The notes: generated by a model from the letters alone, not told the origin. 28,070 nucleotides of DNA from Chara braunii (GCA_003427395.1 BFEA01000429.1:710624-738693); one strand, 5' to 3'; counted from the first letter of the stretch, positions 11,252 through 21,842 are shown. Translations and numbers: made by a program.

Positions 11252-11974
11252 GTGGGGCGTACCGAGCATGATGACACCTGGAAGATCGGCCAATCCACTG
11301 TGGCATAATCACATAGCATTCCTTCCCCTTTTTCCTTTTCTTTCACTCATCCTGTCACGCAACATACTTGCGTCACTGCCATGATCCTCACCAATCAGTG
11401 CGCAGGAGCGTTCAGAATGGCTGACGTCAACCACGAGATCGCACAAGAACTTCTTGTTTCTTCCCTTTCCTCTCTTCGTTTATAATGACCGCTCGTCCCC
11501 TCATCAGCGATGACGTCAACCACTTAACAGGCTCACATGCCCCTTTCTTTCACTCAAGTCCCCTGGTTTTGACTACCCGCCCTTGGCTCTCGGTGTACTA
11601 CCTGCCTCGTTACGAAGTATGTGATTTTGCTCCTGAAGACGCACATACGTGCGCACGAGAGAGTGGCGTCCACAACAGGAAAACTCGTCACGGCTCAGCA
11701 GGCGTAAAACGTCACGTGAAAACACGGGGCAGCGATCGACGTCAACTGCACCTAGCGAGCTCGTGTTCCTCTCATTCGCCGAGTCCTCCCCCTTTTCGTC
11801 AACTTTCTTCCACTCCCCCGTACCTCGCCACGCGTAGATTGCGTACCGCGCATCGTCCCCCGTACCCCCTCTCTCTAAGTCTCATACACTTCTTTCATGT
11901 AACTGCCTCTCGGTCTTAGTCCCTTCGCTAGCCTCGGGCCCATCCTCTACCGATTCCGCTGGCGGGTGCTCTCT

Positions 11975-12438
11975 TCAGCACTGCTCCAGTCCGTGGAAAA
12001 ACCTGGTTAGTGCATCACTGGCCTCGAACTCTACATCAGAGTCTCGGTCCAACTCCTGCTGTTCCCTCTCGGTCGTGCTCGTGGAGGTCTCCTCTTCATG
12101 GTAAGTAACCGTTACCTACTCGCAGTCACTCCATTCCTTCTGAACCTCCGCTCAGCTCGATCACGAGCCTCTGCAATTACACCCTGAACCTTTACATCCT
12201 CTCTCATATCCCGCTTTTTCCCTCCGTAGACATTAATTTTTAGCTTGGCCATCTTGTCACTTTTACTGTAACTCAAGCAAGCATCCACGGTAGCCCCCAC
12301 TTCACGCATAGGCTCCCAACTGCAGTAGAACCTCAAATGCCCTGGCCTATAGCCGAAAAGGTCATTGCTACACGCCATAGTCGCTTGCCCGATAAACACA
12401 GCTCGGTACTCAGCACACGTGCACACAGACTGCCCACT
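11975..12438 (-). pseudogene. frameshifted ORF or exon pair, unknown protein
   Basis: A minus-strand frame is open from 12438 to a TAA at 12114-12112, giving ~108 codons with a natural-looking, Arg/Lys/Asp-rich C-terminal part (for example DVKVQGVIAEARDRAERRFR). Directly after it, shifted by -1, a second frame runs from 12115 to TGA at 11977-11975 with an acidic, Ser/Thr-rich product (EEETSTSTTEREQQELDRDS). The join is at AGTAG-GTAACG, which also resembles a 5' splice site, and a GGGCAG acceptor-like string lies at the upstream end (~12430). It is either a coding sequence broken by a 1-nt loss or an exon whose donor is this site. There is no ATG at the upstream end of the frame. Family unknown. 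Confidence 0.3.
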
Positions 12439-12685
12439 TTACTCAGGCTGACAACGTCAGCACAATAAAATGGCCTGCACGCTGCTACCTGTCTGTAGCC
12501 AAAGACTCATTTGCCTCACCCTTTGTAGGCTCACCGCGCGCCATGACCCCGCGTTCTAAACGAAGAGTTCAAATTGACATTCTTCAAATTTCTTCACATT
12601 AATAATCTTAACGCTCCAAAATTATAAAACAAAATAAAACCCGAACTTACTATGCTACTGTCAGTCACTAATCATCGCGATGTGA

Positions 12686-12943
12686 CCACGATCCAAAAAC
12701 AAAGGTCCCATAACGGGATACCGACGAGCACACCCCTCTCTTCAAAATGCGTTGTCGACCTGCTCCTATCGGGTACCCGTGTCCGATGGCAAGAAGGGGG
12801 CTTATGACCTTTCCTTGGAGGGTGATAAGCCTCCTACCAATGTGGTCACGGGTCGCCCCTCTTTTGGGGTCCCACTGCGCGGCGCTCAACCGGACAGATC
12901 ATCCACAGACGATATACGAGGAGTCAGCCAGCTTAGGCCATAG
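12686..12943 (+). CDS. ORF fragment, unknown protein
   Basis: An 85-codon plus-strand frame is open from just after a TGA (12683-12685) to TAG at 12941-12943. It has no ATG near its 5' end; the first possible initiator is a TTG at 12752. The product is balanced and protein-like (VSDGKKGAYDLSLEGDKPP, GRPSFGVPLRGAQP). No family recognised. It may be an internal exon or a fragment of a mobile-element polyprotein; chance openness cannot be excluded at this length. Confidence 0.25.
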   Translation, partial: PRSKNKGPITGYRRAHPSLQNALSTCSYRVPVSDGKKGAYDLSLEGDKPPTNVVTGRPSFGVPLRGAQPDRSSTDDIRGVSQLRP

Positions 12944-14126
12944 ACCACAGTTTGAGCTCGGAATTCGAACCGTTGGCCGTCCCGCGAAATGACAGGCCGA
13001 AAGGAAAGTCGTGTCTAAAGAATCGAATAATAAGGAAAATTGATAATGATAATTATAATATTAATATTAAGAATCGGGAAAGTAAAGAGTCTATGAAGTC
13101 ACGATTACCCCGAATTATAGCGAGAGCTCAGACTATCACACGAATCTGACGCATAATTTTTTTTCTTTTTTTTTCTTTTTTTTTTCCTTTTTTCTTTGCT
13201 CCCATTTTCTCGTCCCTCTCCCTTTTCACAACGATCTCTGCCCCGTGCACCTTACCCATAACCTGGCAGAGGAGTCCCTGGGCGAGTCCGGCGGCTACCA
13301 CGACCACAGACCGGTAGTGCTCTCTTGTACAGCGGGGTGCCGAGCCTGTGTGGAGCAATGGAAAGTCCAGTGGCGCACCCCTTTTGCTGAGAGCAGGCAC
13401 CAACTGGACCGATCCATTGCCAGGTGCTACTCAAATATACTAGGGGCGACAGAGGTTCGGGGACAAGCCTACAGGCCACGGCGTCTGAGCGAGGAGCTGG
13501 TACCAAGCAGGAACTTGGCACGCAGAGGAGGGCCGGGACACCGCGCTGTCGGAGCAAACACCCTTACAAGGGTATTTGCTCATGATTTTGCATTCGATAT
13601 AGTATCAACGTCAGTTACCATACGGGGGGTGGTCAGGAGTGAAAGGGTAAGAGTTTTTCGGCATGACGTCATAAAGTGAATTCCTCGACCATTGAAGTTA
13701 GGGCAATCTATGGAAACGTGTCAAGCAGCACCTACCGCTATTAGATGTCGACTTTGTCTTCTTCTGCTCGGCCTCGAGTACGCGGCACATCAACCCTTAC
13801 GTGGTGTGGTACCAGTTTCCCCACCGCGTGAGTATTTTCCCCGCCGCAACCCTCGATGTCATGACCATAGGTAAATACCGCCCCGCCGGGCCATCCAATC
13901 AACGAAGTGTCCTTGCGGGTCGCACATGTACTTAAGACTGACAGGGACTCGGACAAGCAAGCAGACAAAGTATCAAGGCTCAGGCCACCAGGTGGGCCGA
14001 GCCCCGACACTGTATATCTGTCAAAGTTGCTCCTTTCCTGAACAGAATAGGAGCTAGCTCGAAGGGTTTAGGTGTGAGACTGTTAAGTGAAAGATCTAGG
14101 GAACGAAACCGCCCGATGGCTAAGCT
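12944..14126. other. no supported gene; pyrimidine tract and possible B-box
   Basis: A T/C-rich tract lies at ~13156-13240. A 144-codon plus frame (13245-13679) has only a GTG start and nothing recognisable. At ~12962-12978 the minus strand reads ACGGTTCGAATTCCG, near a Pol III B-box but with an extra base and no A-box at tRNA distance. I see nothing else. Confidence 0.35.
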
Positions 14127-14148
14127 AACTCCTTTTTTTTAAGGAGTT
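14127..14148 (+). terminator. hairpin with T-run, possible Pol III stop
   Basis: AACTCCTT (14127-14134), a six-T loop and AAGGAGTT (14141-14148) make a perfect 8-bp dyad around an eight-T run. Four or more T residues stop RNA polymerase III, so this would end a plus-strand Pol III transcript. The nearby tRNA-like unit reads on the other strand, where the run is A, so the functional link is weak. Confidence 0.25.
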
Positions 14149-14164
14149 CCACAACCTTTTCTTC

Positions 14165-14250
14165 GCCCGGGCTCAGCCAGTCAGGGCTCGAACCTGCGAC
14201 CTTGAGGATGGGGGTGGTTAAGATTAGGCCCCGTTGTGACAGTTGGTAAG
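14165..14250 (-). mobile_element. tRNA-derived SINE-like unit
   Basis: On the minus strand a B-box match (GGTTCGAGCCC) lies in a T-arm-like context (CAGG stem, TTCGAGC loop, CCTG stem) around 14184-14200. An A-box-like TGTCACAACGG lies about 47 nt upstream, the spacing found in tRNA genes. No full cloverleaf can be folded, so this is a tRNA-derived repeat head rather than a working tRNA gene. On the plus strand the same stretch reads TTGTGACAGTTGGTAAGAC, so orientation rests on the B-box. Confidence 0.45.
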
Positions 14251-15149
14251 ACGGGGAGGTTAGTAGTTAGATTTCTTTTTCTTTTTTTTCTTATTTCATT
14301 AGTTTTCTTATTTTTCTTTCCTTCCTCTTGGATCCGAGATTTCTTTTTATGAATTCGCCTTTATGAATCTACTGCTGAAACTCGGATAAATTTAGTAGGG
14401 GAGCAACGATCTAACCGCCTGGAATCGCAACGCGATCTCGTGAAGGCATAGAAGGCACGACGCAGAAGGCATAGAACGCAACGAGCTCAAGTCAGAGCGC
14501 AGCAGCAAGCAGGCAGCCCAGCGTGCGAGATCGGGCGAAAGGGGATGCAAGCGCAAACATTCGCGAATAAACAAGCAGGCGCGAGCGCAGCAGCTTGCAC
14601 TGTTAAGAGAGAGAACAAGCGGGCAAAGGGGGGTGAGAAAAGCGTTACGAGGAGGATAGCTCGAAGGGGATAGCGAGGAAAGGACGTCCAAAGGAAAGGA
14701 GAAGAAAAAGAAGGAGAAAGGGGAGGAGAAGGAGAAAGGAGAAAAAAAAGGACTTACCTTCCGGTTGGTAGTATCTATGTTCCGCACACCGGAGTTGGGA
14801 CCTTGAATTACGAAGGTCATCCAACGACGCCGCCGTCGCCAAGGGAGCGAGAGAAAGAGAGAGAGAAGTTTTCGATCTCTCAGCTAACTTCATGGTACTT
14901 CCACCAAGAGAGGCAGGAACGAATGAATCTCTCACTACACCCGGAAAGTTTACGCCTCCGCTTGTGTCGTTGCTATGACACCTTCGTTGATGTTCGCCCG
15001 CTGTAGCACCTTCGCCCCCGCTCATCCACCGATTTATCAGTTATGTACGTTTGCTTGTGTGTGTGTGAGTGAGAGTGTATGTGTGTATGTGAGTGCCAAC
15101 CGCGCAGCGGACTTCGCGCCGTTTCCATCGATAGGACAAGAGAAGTTAG

Positions 15150-15195
15150 GTGAATCTTCTGCAAGTACGTGGAGATATACACTGCCACACTTATT
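15150..15195. repeat. weak copy of the satellite-edge motif
   Basis: GTGAATCTTCTGCAAGTACG followed by TGGAGATATACACTGCC resembles the 3' edge of the 3 kb unit (GAATCTTCCCCTAGAACATGG followed by AAGTATACACC at ~6671-6702). It is a short diverged match, so only moderately secure. Confidence 0.4.
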
Positions 15196-15663
15196 CGTTT
15201 GCGCGGTGTGTGTGTCTGTGTGAAAGATAGAGGGTTTTCTATCAAATGGGATGAGCAAAAAAGATTGAATTTAACAATAGAGAATAGAAATATACATTAC
15301 CTTTGTATGTGAATGTGTGGGTGTGATAGGGAAAAAAAAGGGAAGAAAGAGGAGAAAGTGTGAGAAAGAGAGAGCTTACCTACTGAGTGAACGCTACACT
15401 GAGGAATCCTAAGAGTCGCTTGCCAGAGGATGAAAGAACCAGGGGGAGGGCCTCCACAAGGCCGTCACGACGGAGGATAGATTGTCGTGATTGCCGACCT
15501 TGATCGAGGAAATGCCTAGTAAGCGTGAGTCATCAGCTCGTGCTGACTACGTCCCTGGCAGTTGTACAGACCACCGTAGGTCCTACCAAATTAAATGATC
15601 CGAAAAAGTGTCTAGATTGCAGTGATTTCGACAGATTGTCGTTGGGAGTGTTGTGAGAAGCTC

Positions 15664-15836
<173 letters not shown>

Positions 15837-15877
15837 CTGTTTTATTTTTTTGAGTATTTAGCTAAGCATGGGCGAGG

Positions 15878-15995
15878 AGAAAGTTGCGAAGGAAAAAGAA
15901 TAAGAAGGGGAGGAAGAAGGAGAGGAATAATAATAAGAAGAAGAAGAAGAAGTTGAAGAAGCAGAAGAAGAAGGAGGAGGAGGAAGGAGATGACG
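15878..15995. repeat. polypurine GAA/AAG tract
   Basis: Almost pure A/G strand rich in AAGAAG and GGAGGA. It directly precedes, with a CACATACA-rich spacer, the exon-like segment at 16081-16153. Confidence 0.85.
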
Positions 15996-16402
15996 ACCAC
16001 TACAAAGAGAGAAGGAATCACACAAACACATACAAACACATACATACAGAGGGAGAGAGAAGGAGAGAGAGAGTACGTACCTGGTGTATGAGGAGGTCGA
16101 CATTGGCGGTGACGTCTTGCACACTGGTCTTCATAGGCGAAGTGACCCTGCTGCTGTTAAGCAGATAGGATAGGTAGACCGAGTCGAAAAGGTAGGACGC
16201 TATAAAGTAGGAGCGACATAGGATACTGCGTTAATGTCACCTGAGGGCTTGGGCATTGGCTCATGAGTCTATTGTGTTGCTCTTATGAAATCTCGGTGCA
16301 CTCGTGGTATCGACTTGGTACATGACTATTTGGACTTCTAAGTGATCTTGCAACTTGTTTGTATACCGCTTCCTCTCATATTCTCTTTGTATTATCATGG
16401 GA

Positions 16403-16436
16403 TTATATTATATTATATATATATATATATATATAT
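16403..16436. repeat. (AT)n microsatellite
   Basis: TTATATTA passes into about eleven AT dinucleotides. Confidence 0.95.
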
Positions 16437-16730
16437 TCATTATGTTATTATTATTATGCTATAATTATTATTTCGGTGTTATAATACTGTCGTCATCTGA
16501 GTGTGATAACGACCATATACATACCCAGCAGCATTGGCATTACAAGCAATGCGGCCACCAGGTAAACTGCTCGGAGAAATGTGCAGGTTTGCGGTGACGG
16601 TCTAGGCAGAACAGAGAGAGAGGGACGGATGAGTCTTAGATCTCACACCTTGCTTCGAGTACCTCCATCGGTAGGATTAATGAAGTCGAAGGTACCAACT
16701 ATTGAGGCACAAAAATAATATATTACTATA

Positions 16731-16790
16731 CGTACGTGTGTGTGTTTGTGTGTGTGTGTGTGTGTATGTGTGAGAGAGAGAGAGAGAGTG
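16731..16790. repeat. compound (GT)n(GA)n microsatellite
   Basis: A GT array (16735-16768) passes straight into a GA array (~16771-16788). Confidence 0.95.
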
Positions 16791-16904
16791 ATGCAGAGAT
16801 ACAGAGAGGATGCGAAGGGGGAGACAAACATGCATACAAGAAAGGGAGAAGGAAGGAAGAAGAACCGGGTGAGGAGTAAGTAACAGTTAAGAAGGGAGAG
16901 AGAG

Positions 16905-17035
16905 AGAAGGATCAGACAGACAAATACAAGAGACAACAAGACACAGACAATCAGCCAAACGGACGCAGACAGTCAGACACGACCGATTCAGACAAACAGA
17001 TACATACATACAAACATCCAGACAGACAAGCACGG
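16905..17035. repeat. CAGACA-type simple repeat
   Basis: Degenerate repeats of CAGACA, CAAACA and TACATACA on the plus strand; the minus strand is a CTGTCTGT pyrimidine tract. Confidence 0.85.
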
Positions 17036-17232
17036 ATAAAGAGGAGAGCCGCCTACTTTTGATGCGGATACTGGTATTGGGTTGCTGTGATCTACGCTGC
17101 TTAGCACTTAGTGATTGATCTTTGAAACTGTAGTAATCTGTTGGGACTGAGCATATCCGGACTCTGGACCTCTGGTCTCGAGTGTGGATTTAGTGTGATC
17201 CCTCGACCCATGTCTGTGTGTATGTATGTACG

Positions 17233-17273
17233 TGAGAGAGAGAGAAGGATGATGATGATGATGATGATGATGT
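17233..17273. repeat. (GA)n(GAT)n microsatellite
   Basis: Five or more GA units pass into eight GAT units, ending ~10 bp from the donor-like site at 17285. Confidence 0.95.
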
Positions 17274-17612
17274 GAGGGTTTTTACCTGGCATTGGCAACG
17301 GCCTGCATTGGTCGACGTCCCCAAGTACTTCGTTGACTAATGACGTCAACTGTTGCATTGTCAATTAGTAGGCAGATGTTAGCAGTGTAGGGAGTAGGTT
17401 GGGCACCGAATGGTAGAAGAGATTGGATACGTGTGTTGGTGATGTCAAGAGCCAGCTCTCATTGGCATTTGGCCTTCAACGTTACGATTCGTCATTGGTG
17501 TTAGACTGGTGCAACGCTGATCTTTTGACACTATGGTGCTTTCTGCTCTGACATTCAATGTGATTGTGCATTTTGAATGGTGTCATCTTGCTATTGCTCA
17601 TTTTCCTTTGCG

Positions 17613-17683
17613 CATTATTATTATTTTATTACTACTATTATTATTATTTTTTTTTTTTACTATTATTATTGTTAATATTATTT
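17613..17683. repeat. (TTA)n microsatellite with a T-run
   Basis: TTA/CTA triplets are interrupted by a T-run at ~17647-17658. It is followed at 17683-17697 by TTGCTCGACCCGGCC, almost the same string found inside the left end of the 20081-20364 element. Confidence 0.9.
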
Positions 17684-17889
17684 GCTCGACCCGGCCTCTT
17701 CTACTTACCGTATGAGAGAATTGAGACGTGTGGGATATATGGTGCATCTGCCAAATGACGTCACAAGGTCGGATCCATCTCTTGCCCCACTTGTTGGATT
17801 GCATGCTTGCGATTGTCGGGCTTCTCCTGTTGTGGTCTCAGTGTGTCGCACATTAGGACCATCGTGATGTGTTCGTGGGGGGGGAGGAA

Positions 17890-18270
17890 AAAGAGAGACG
17901 AAACACAGCCAAAAAATAAGTACAGACAGGCAGATAGACATGACAAAACAGAAACTGACAGAGATAGTCAGAGAAAATAGAGACCGATAGAAAGACAAAC
18001 AAGACAAGAGACAGACAAATAAATAGAGAGATGACAGACAACAACAGACAGAGGCAAACAGACTACAACAGACAAAACATACATACAGACATACGGGCAA
18101 CCAGATATACAGACGGAACTGACATACAGACGGAGACTTAGGCAGGCAGGTATAGCACAGACATTTAAACACAGATATACAGATACGCGCAACCATACAT
18201 GACAGACAAACCTACAGGCATAGAAGGCGAAGAAACCAGCAGTCAGATTGACAGACGGGTAGACAGGCGC
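17890..18270. repeat. CAGACA-type simple repeat
   Basis: About 380 bp of degenerate ACAGACAG/ATAGACAG units. The long Cys- and Val-rich minus-strand frames across it are translations of the repeat, not a protein. Confidence 0.9.
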
Positions 18271-18631
18271 ACTAAGACAAAGACATACTTGGTCCCAGAG
18301 GTTATCGACACTTAACCGAGATCTGCTTGTACTTCAGGGAGTTGTTGACATCATTTGTGACATCATAGATAATAGGATAGGTAGGATCTGTCATCTATAG
18401 CCTGGGCGTCGAGCGCCAGATATGATATCAACATTAGTTCAGTGTTGATGATGATGGGACTGTCCGCGCATTATCAATTGTGGGCTTTTGTTGTGCTCTT
18501 ATTTGGTGGAACTCGTAATGCAATTCTGCTATTGGATCAAGGTCACAACTATCTGGTCTCATGCATATGATATTGTTTAATTTCTTAAGTTCGCAATCGC
18601 TCGTTTTCCTTGCATCTTGTGTGAGTTAATT

Positions 18632-18694
18632 TTATTATTTCTTTTATTATTATTATCATTGATTGATTGGTATTATTGTTATTATTATTATTAT

Positions 18695-18732
<38 letters not shown>

Positions 18733-18733
18733 A
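18632..18733. repeat. (TTA)n(GTA)n microsatellite
   Basis: TTA triplets pass into a pure run of about twelve AGT/GTA triplets ending at ~18731. Confidence 0.95.
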
Positions 18734-18980
18734 AAATCAGTTTTCATTCACACTTCTCATGCATTCAGACATGTACACAGCAAACCGGCGACAAGCGCCC
18801 ACTTAGAGCTCAGAGATATGAAAACCAAGAATGCAGTTCACATTCAAGTTCACTTCAATGACTATAGCGAATCAGCGTCCACATAACTCTCTCTGATCGC
18901 ATGCAAAGGATCACCCTGGATATCTCACAAGTAACACTCTACATACCGGCACAGACGCGCATCGCACTACACCTAGAGCT

Positions 18981-19438
18981 ATGACAGCTATGACCGCAGT
19001 TTCCATTCGCGGCTATCATGTCTATATTACCACTTTCAGCCCACTTCGTCTTCAGGAAACTGCAGACCTCCTCGCACTGGACGCTGTGGCAGCGCTTCCG
19101 CATGGCTTATGCACGAAAGAATTAATGGCTAGGAGTTGCCTCTTGATTTATATTTCTGCTCGGCGCTGGTCTGCCTCTTTTCTGCCAGGTCCCCGAGTAT
19201 ACACAGTCTCATATGGTACATGCGAATTGGACTACTAAGTGAGACTGGGACTGGGTACGCTGACTCGGCAAGGGTGGACTTCACCACTGCCGACTTGCCT
19301 CTAGTCTGTTGTGAGCAACGATTGAAGGGTCACTTTCGGACCTTCCGGAAGTTTGTGGATTTGGTCCTTCGGCTCTGTAGGAGTCATGACCTTGACCTTT
19401 CAGAACTGAAGCAGCTACGACCCCGACTGCAGATTTAA
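18981..19438 (+). CDS. two overlapping coding-like frames, unknown
   Basis: The frame at 18981-19238 starts at an ATG (MTAMTAVSIRGYHVYITTFS onward) and has ordinary protein composition. A second frame, overlapping and shifted, runs to TAA at 19436-19438 with a basic, helical-looking C-terminus (RLKGHFRTFRKFVDLVLRL). Joined by one frameshift they would give ~150 residues. No family recognised. The block sits between two simple-repeat tracts. It may be a decayed insertion or chance openness. Confidence 0.2.
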
Positions 19439-19489
19439 CCCCTACGGGACAGACTTATGATTCGAGACCCAAAGGCTACATTGGCCTGT

Positions 19490-19690
19490 GACAAACAGAC
19501 AAGACAGTGACAGACAGGGACAGACAAACAGAACCAGACAAACAGAACCAGACAAACAGACAATCATCAATGGACAAATAAACAAAATCAGAAAAAACAG
19601 CCTGACGAATAAAATCAGACAAGAGGACGAACACCGATGAATAGACAAACCGACAAAACACGGTCAAACAGACAAACCGCCAATCATAGT
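19490..19690. repeat. ACAGACAA-type simple repeat
   Basis: Degenerate GACAAACAGA units over ~200 bp, ending ~15 bp from the donor-like edge at 19704. Confidence 0.9.
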
Positions 19691-20012
19691 CGGACGAGAC
19701 GAACCTGGTTTCGGTGATGGTCTATGCAGGGGTCGACATCATCATGTGCCCCAAAATCTAATACCAATGCCAACCTGATGCATTACAAATTTGTAGGCTG
19801 CTAATTACTGTGTAGTCTGGGTACTGAGCGTCGATAAGGGAAAGGCTCCAGGTACTCACGTTGGGGATGATGAGAAAAAACTCGCACTGACTTTCGGGAT
19901 TGGTATGTTTTTTCTGATGGAGTATCAATGCATTATCGATCTACTGACAGTATATGACTTTTTGTGACTTTCAAGATGGTTTTGCGATCTGCAATCAGTT
20001 TTTTCTGTCAAT

Positions 20013-20047
20013 TTATTATTATTGTTATTTTATTATTCTGATTGTTA

Positions 20048-20081
<34 letters not shown>

Positions 20082-20508
20082 TACTAGGCTACCAGAGTGG
20101 CCTGGGGTCACTTGCTCGACCGGGCCAAAAACAATTAAAAAATATATATAAAATAAAAATATTTTTAAATATTATTTTTTTTCCAAAATTTGGTGCATAA
20201 TTTCGATGTGATCCTGAGGCAAAAGTTCTTCAGTTTAGTTTTCTGCATAACATAGTGTTTTTTCGGATTTTTTTTTTTTTTCTTTTTTTTTTTGCTGGGA
20301 CCTTCCCTGGTCCTTGCACGGGTTGGCCACCCGGGATCCGGGCGGCCTGGCTGGTAGCCTAGTATTATTACTATTATTATTATTATTATTACTATTATTA
20401 TTGTTAGTCTTATTATTACTATTGTTATTTTTATCAATGTTATTATTATTATTATTATTAATATTATTATTATTAGTATGGTTATTATTATTATTGTTAT
20501 TGTTATCT
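20013..20508. repeat. (TTA)n microsatellite split by an insertion
   Basis: TTA/ATT arrays at 20013-20080 and 20364-20508 have the same strand sense and flank the inverted-repeat element, consistent with one original array opened by the insertion. Confidence 0.85.
20081..20364. mobile_element. MITE-like element with 14-bp terminal inverted repeats
   Basis: The left end reads CTACTAGGCTACCAG and the right end CTGGTAGCCTAGTA, a perfect 14-bp terminal inverted repeat (20082-20095 and 20351-20364). The ~283-bp interior is non-coding and AT-rich in the middle, with a T-run at ~20270-20293. Both sides continue as (TTA)n, so a TTA or TA target duplication would be invisible. Size, termini and lack of coding fit a non-autonomous DNA transposon. 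The superfamily cannot be told from the termini alone. Confidence 0.55.
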
Positions 20509-21045
20509 CAGGTCGCTTGTGGCACGATCGAGCATCGCGCCGCCTTGAGTGAAGGCACGTCCGAATGTCCACAAGAGGCCCTATCTCAGCATTTCCCAAC
20601 GAGAGTTTCAGGCAAATGCGGCATGTTAGATTGGCTGAAATGCAACCTGGACCTCACCCTAGGTCCTTCTAGAAACCGAAGTTGCATCGGATAGTTGAGC
20701 CCGGGACATTAGTTGTTGAGCCTTGGGCACACGCAGCGTAAGGCCGGCATAGTAAGAAGGGGGCCACGACCACTAAGAACGAGGTATTGTCGTCGTATCC
20801 ACACGCAGGCACTGAGCGGAGTGGGTCAGAGCCGGGCAGCAGGACACCAATAGACTATGGCCATGCATGCAGAAACAACAGGCATGCGCCCATGTAATTT
20901 GGCAAGCGGGATGAACAGTTAGCACGCACTCATGACCTTATGGAACCGGCATACAGAAAAGCTAGCAGGTTGCTATGTCCAAGGTTGTGCGACGCAAGTA
21001 AAGGGGTGCATGTGGACTAAAACAAAAGAGATGCCAGGAAATAAA

Positions 21046-21122
21046 GAACGAGTAAGAAGGGCGAGCAAGGTGAAAAGAGAAAAAAAAGAAGGGAAGAGAA
21101 GTAGAAGGGAAAGAGAAGAAAG
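21046..21122. repeat. polypurine tract
   Basis: Nearly pure A/G strand (AAGGTGAAAAGAGAAAAAAAAG-like) directly upstream of another (TTA)n tract, repeating the order seen at 15880-16440. Confidence 0.75.
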
Positions 21123-21136
21123 TGGCAAGACACTAT

Positions 21137-21303
21137 CTCATTTACTATTATTATCATTTGTTGTTATCATTTATTGTTACCATTAATACTATTATTATTT
21201 CTTTATTATTCTTATTCTTATTATTCTTATTCTTATTTTTATTTTTATTTTTATTCTTATTATTCTTATTCTTATTATTATTATTGTTGTTACTTTTTTT
21301 TGT
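21137..21303. repeat. (TTA)n/(TTC)n microsatellite
   Basis: TTATTC, TTATTT and TTA units; the open frames across it encode only Leu, Phe and Ile. Confidence 0.9.
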
Positions 21304-21350
21304 TATCGCTATTAATAGGACTCACAGGCTAGAAATTAAAAGAATACCAG

Positions 21351-21675
21351 GCATTGGAAATGAGTGAGGCATCGTCACCGTGTGACGGATCTCCTCCATT
21401 CTTCTCTGTTCTCTCCTTGATCTAATCCCGTCATTTCTTTCTTCTCCATATCTATCCACCAATATGATTAAAATCATTATCGTTGTTTGAAAATAATGGG
21501 GGGGTAATGAGATATGAAAAAGTATGGGGCACTGGAGAGGAGAGAGACATCATCACCATGTGACTATACCTAACTCCTTCATCCTTCCCCATTCTCCCGT
21601 GTTCTAACCCTCTCATTTCCCTATGTTTCCACAACCATCTGAAGTGGTATAATCACTCTGAATTGAAAATATACT
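21351..21675. repeat. 178-bp tandem duplication, two copies
   Basis: GCATTGGAAATGAGTGAGGC at 21351 and GCACTGGAGAGGAGAGAGAC at 21529 open two collinear copies. Both contain CATC(G/A)TCACC(G/A)TGTGAC, a C/T-rich middle, and an end ending in TTGAAAATA (~21494 and ~21670). Divergence is considerable and no conserved frame exists. Confidence 0.75.
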
Positions 21676-21799
21676 TTATGGAGAAGGATGACTAGACGGG
21701 CAGAGACAACAGGGCGATTGCGGGAGCTCTGCCGAAGTTCAGGAGGAACTCTGGAGGCAGGGAACCATGAGGTACGCGTCACCTATTTCATTCCCGTAT

Positions 21800-21842
21800 A
21801 CCCATACAAGCTACAAACTTCTACTGGACTGCTTGTATGGGT
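21800..21842. repeat. 12-bp perfect hairpin
   Basis: ACCCATACAAGC (21800-21811), a 19-nt loop and GCTTGTATGGGT (21831-21842). It lies just before the stem-loop array and may be part of the same tendency. Confidence 0.7.

Larger units (their letters stand above)
8701..11974. other. long stretch without a supported gene
   Basis: Unique-looking sequence of mixed composition. It includes a T-rich run (~9671-9686), a plausible plus-strand 3' splice-site-like string (TTTTTTCTTTGCAG ending at ~10251) with no convincing exon, a 14-bp perfect inverted repeat, and an 11-bp hairpin listed separately. Frames at 9328-9585, 9858-10226 and 11485-11919 are open but do not look protein-like. Confidence 0.4.

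Noticed and set aside
11485-11919. 144-codon plus-strand frame with an ATG
   Set aside because: Low-complexity Ser/Pro/His/Arg composition with no domain, and competing open frames in the same DNA.
12955-12985. tRNA gene at the GGTTCGAATTCC string (minus)
   Set aside because: The B-box carries an extra base and no A-box or cloverleaf can be found upstream.
13245-13679. 144-codon plus-strand frame
   Set aside because: It has only a GTG start, overlaps a 101-codon minus frame, and has no recognisable motif. Chance openness is likely in this GC range.
17705-18196. 163-codon Cys/Leu/Val-rich minus frame
   Set aside because: It is mostly the reverse strand of the CAGACA repeat; only its last ~13 codons overlap the exon-like segment at 17709-17747.
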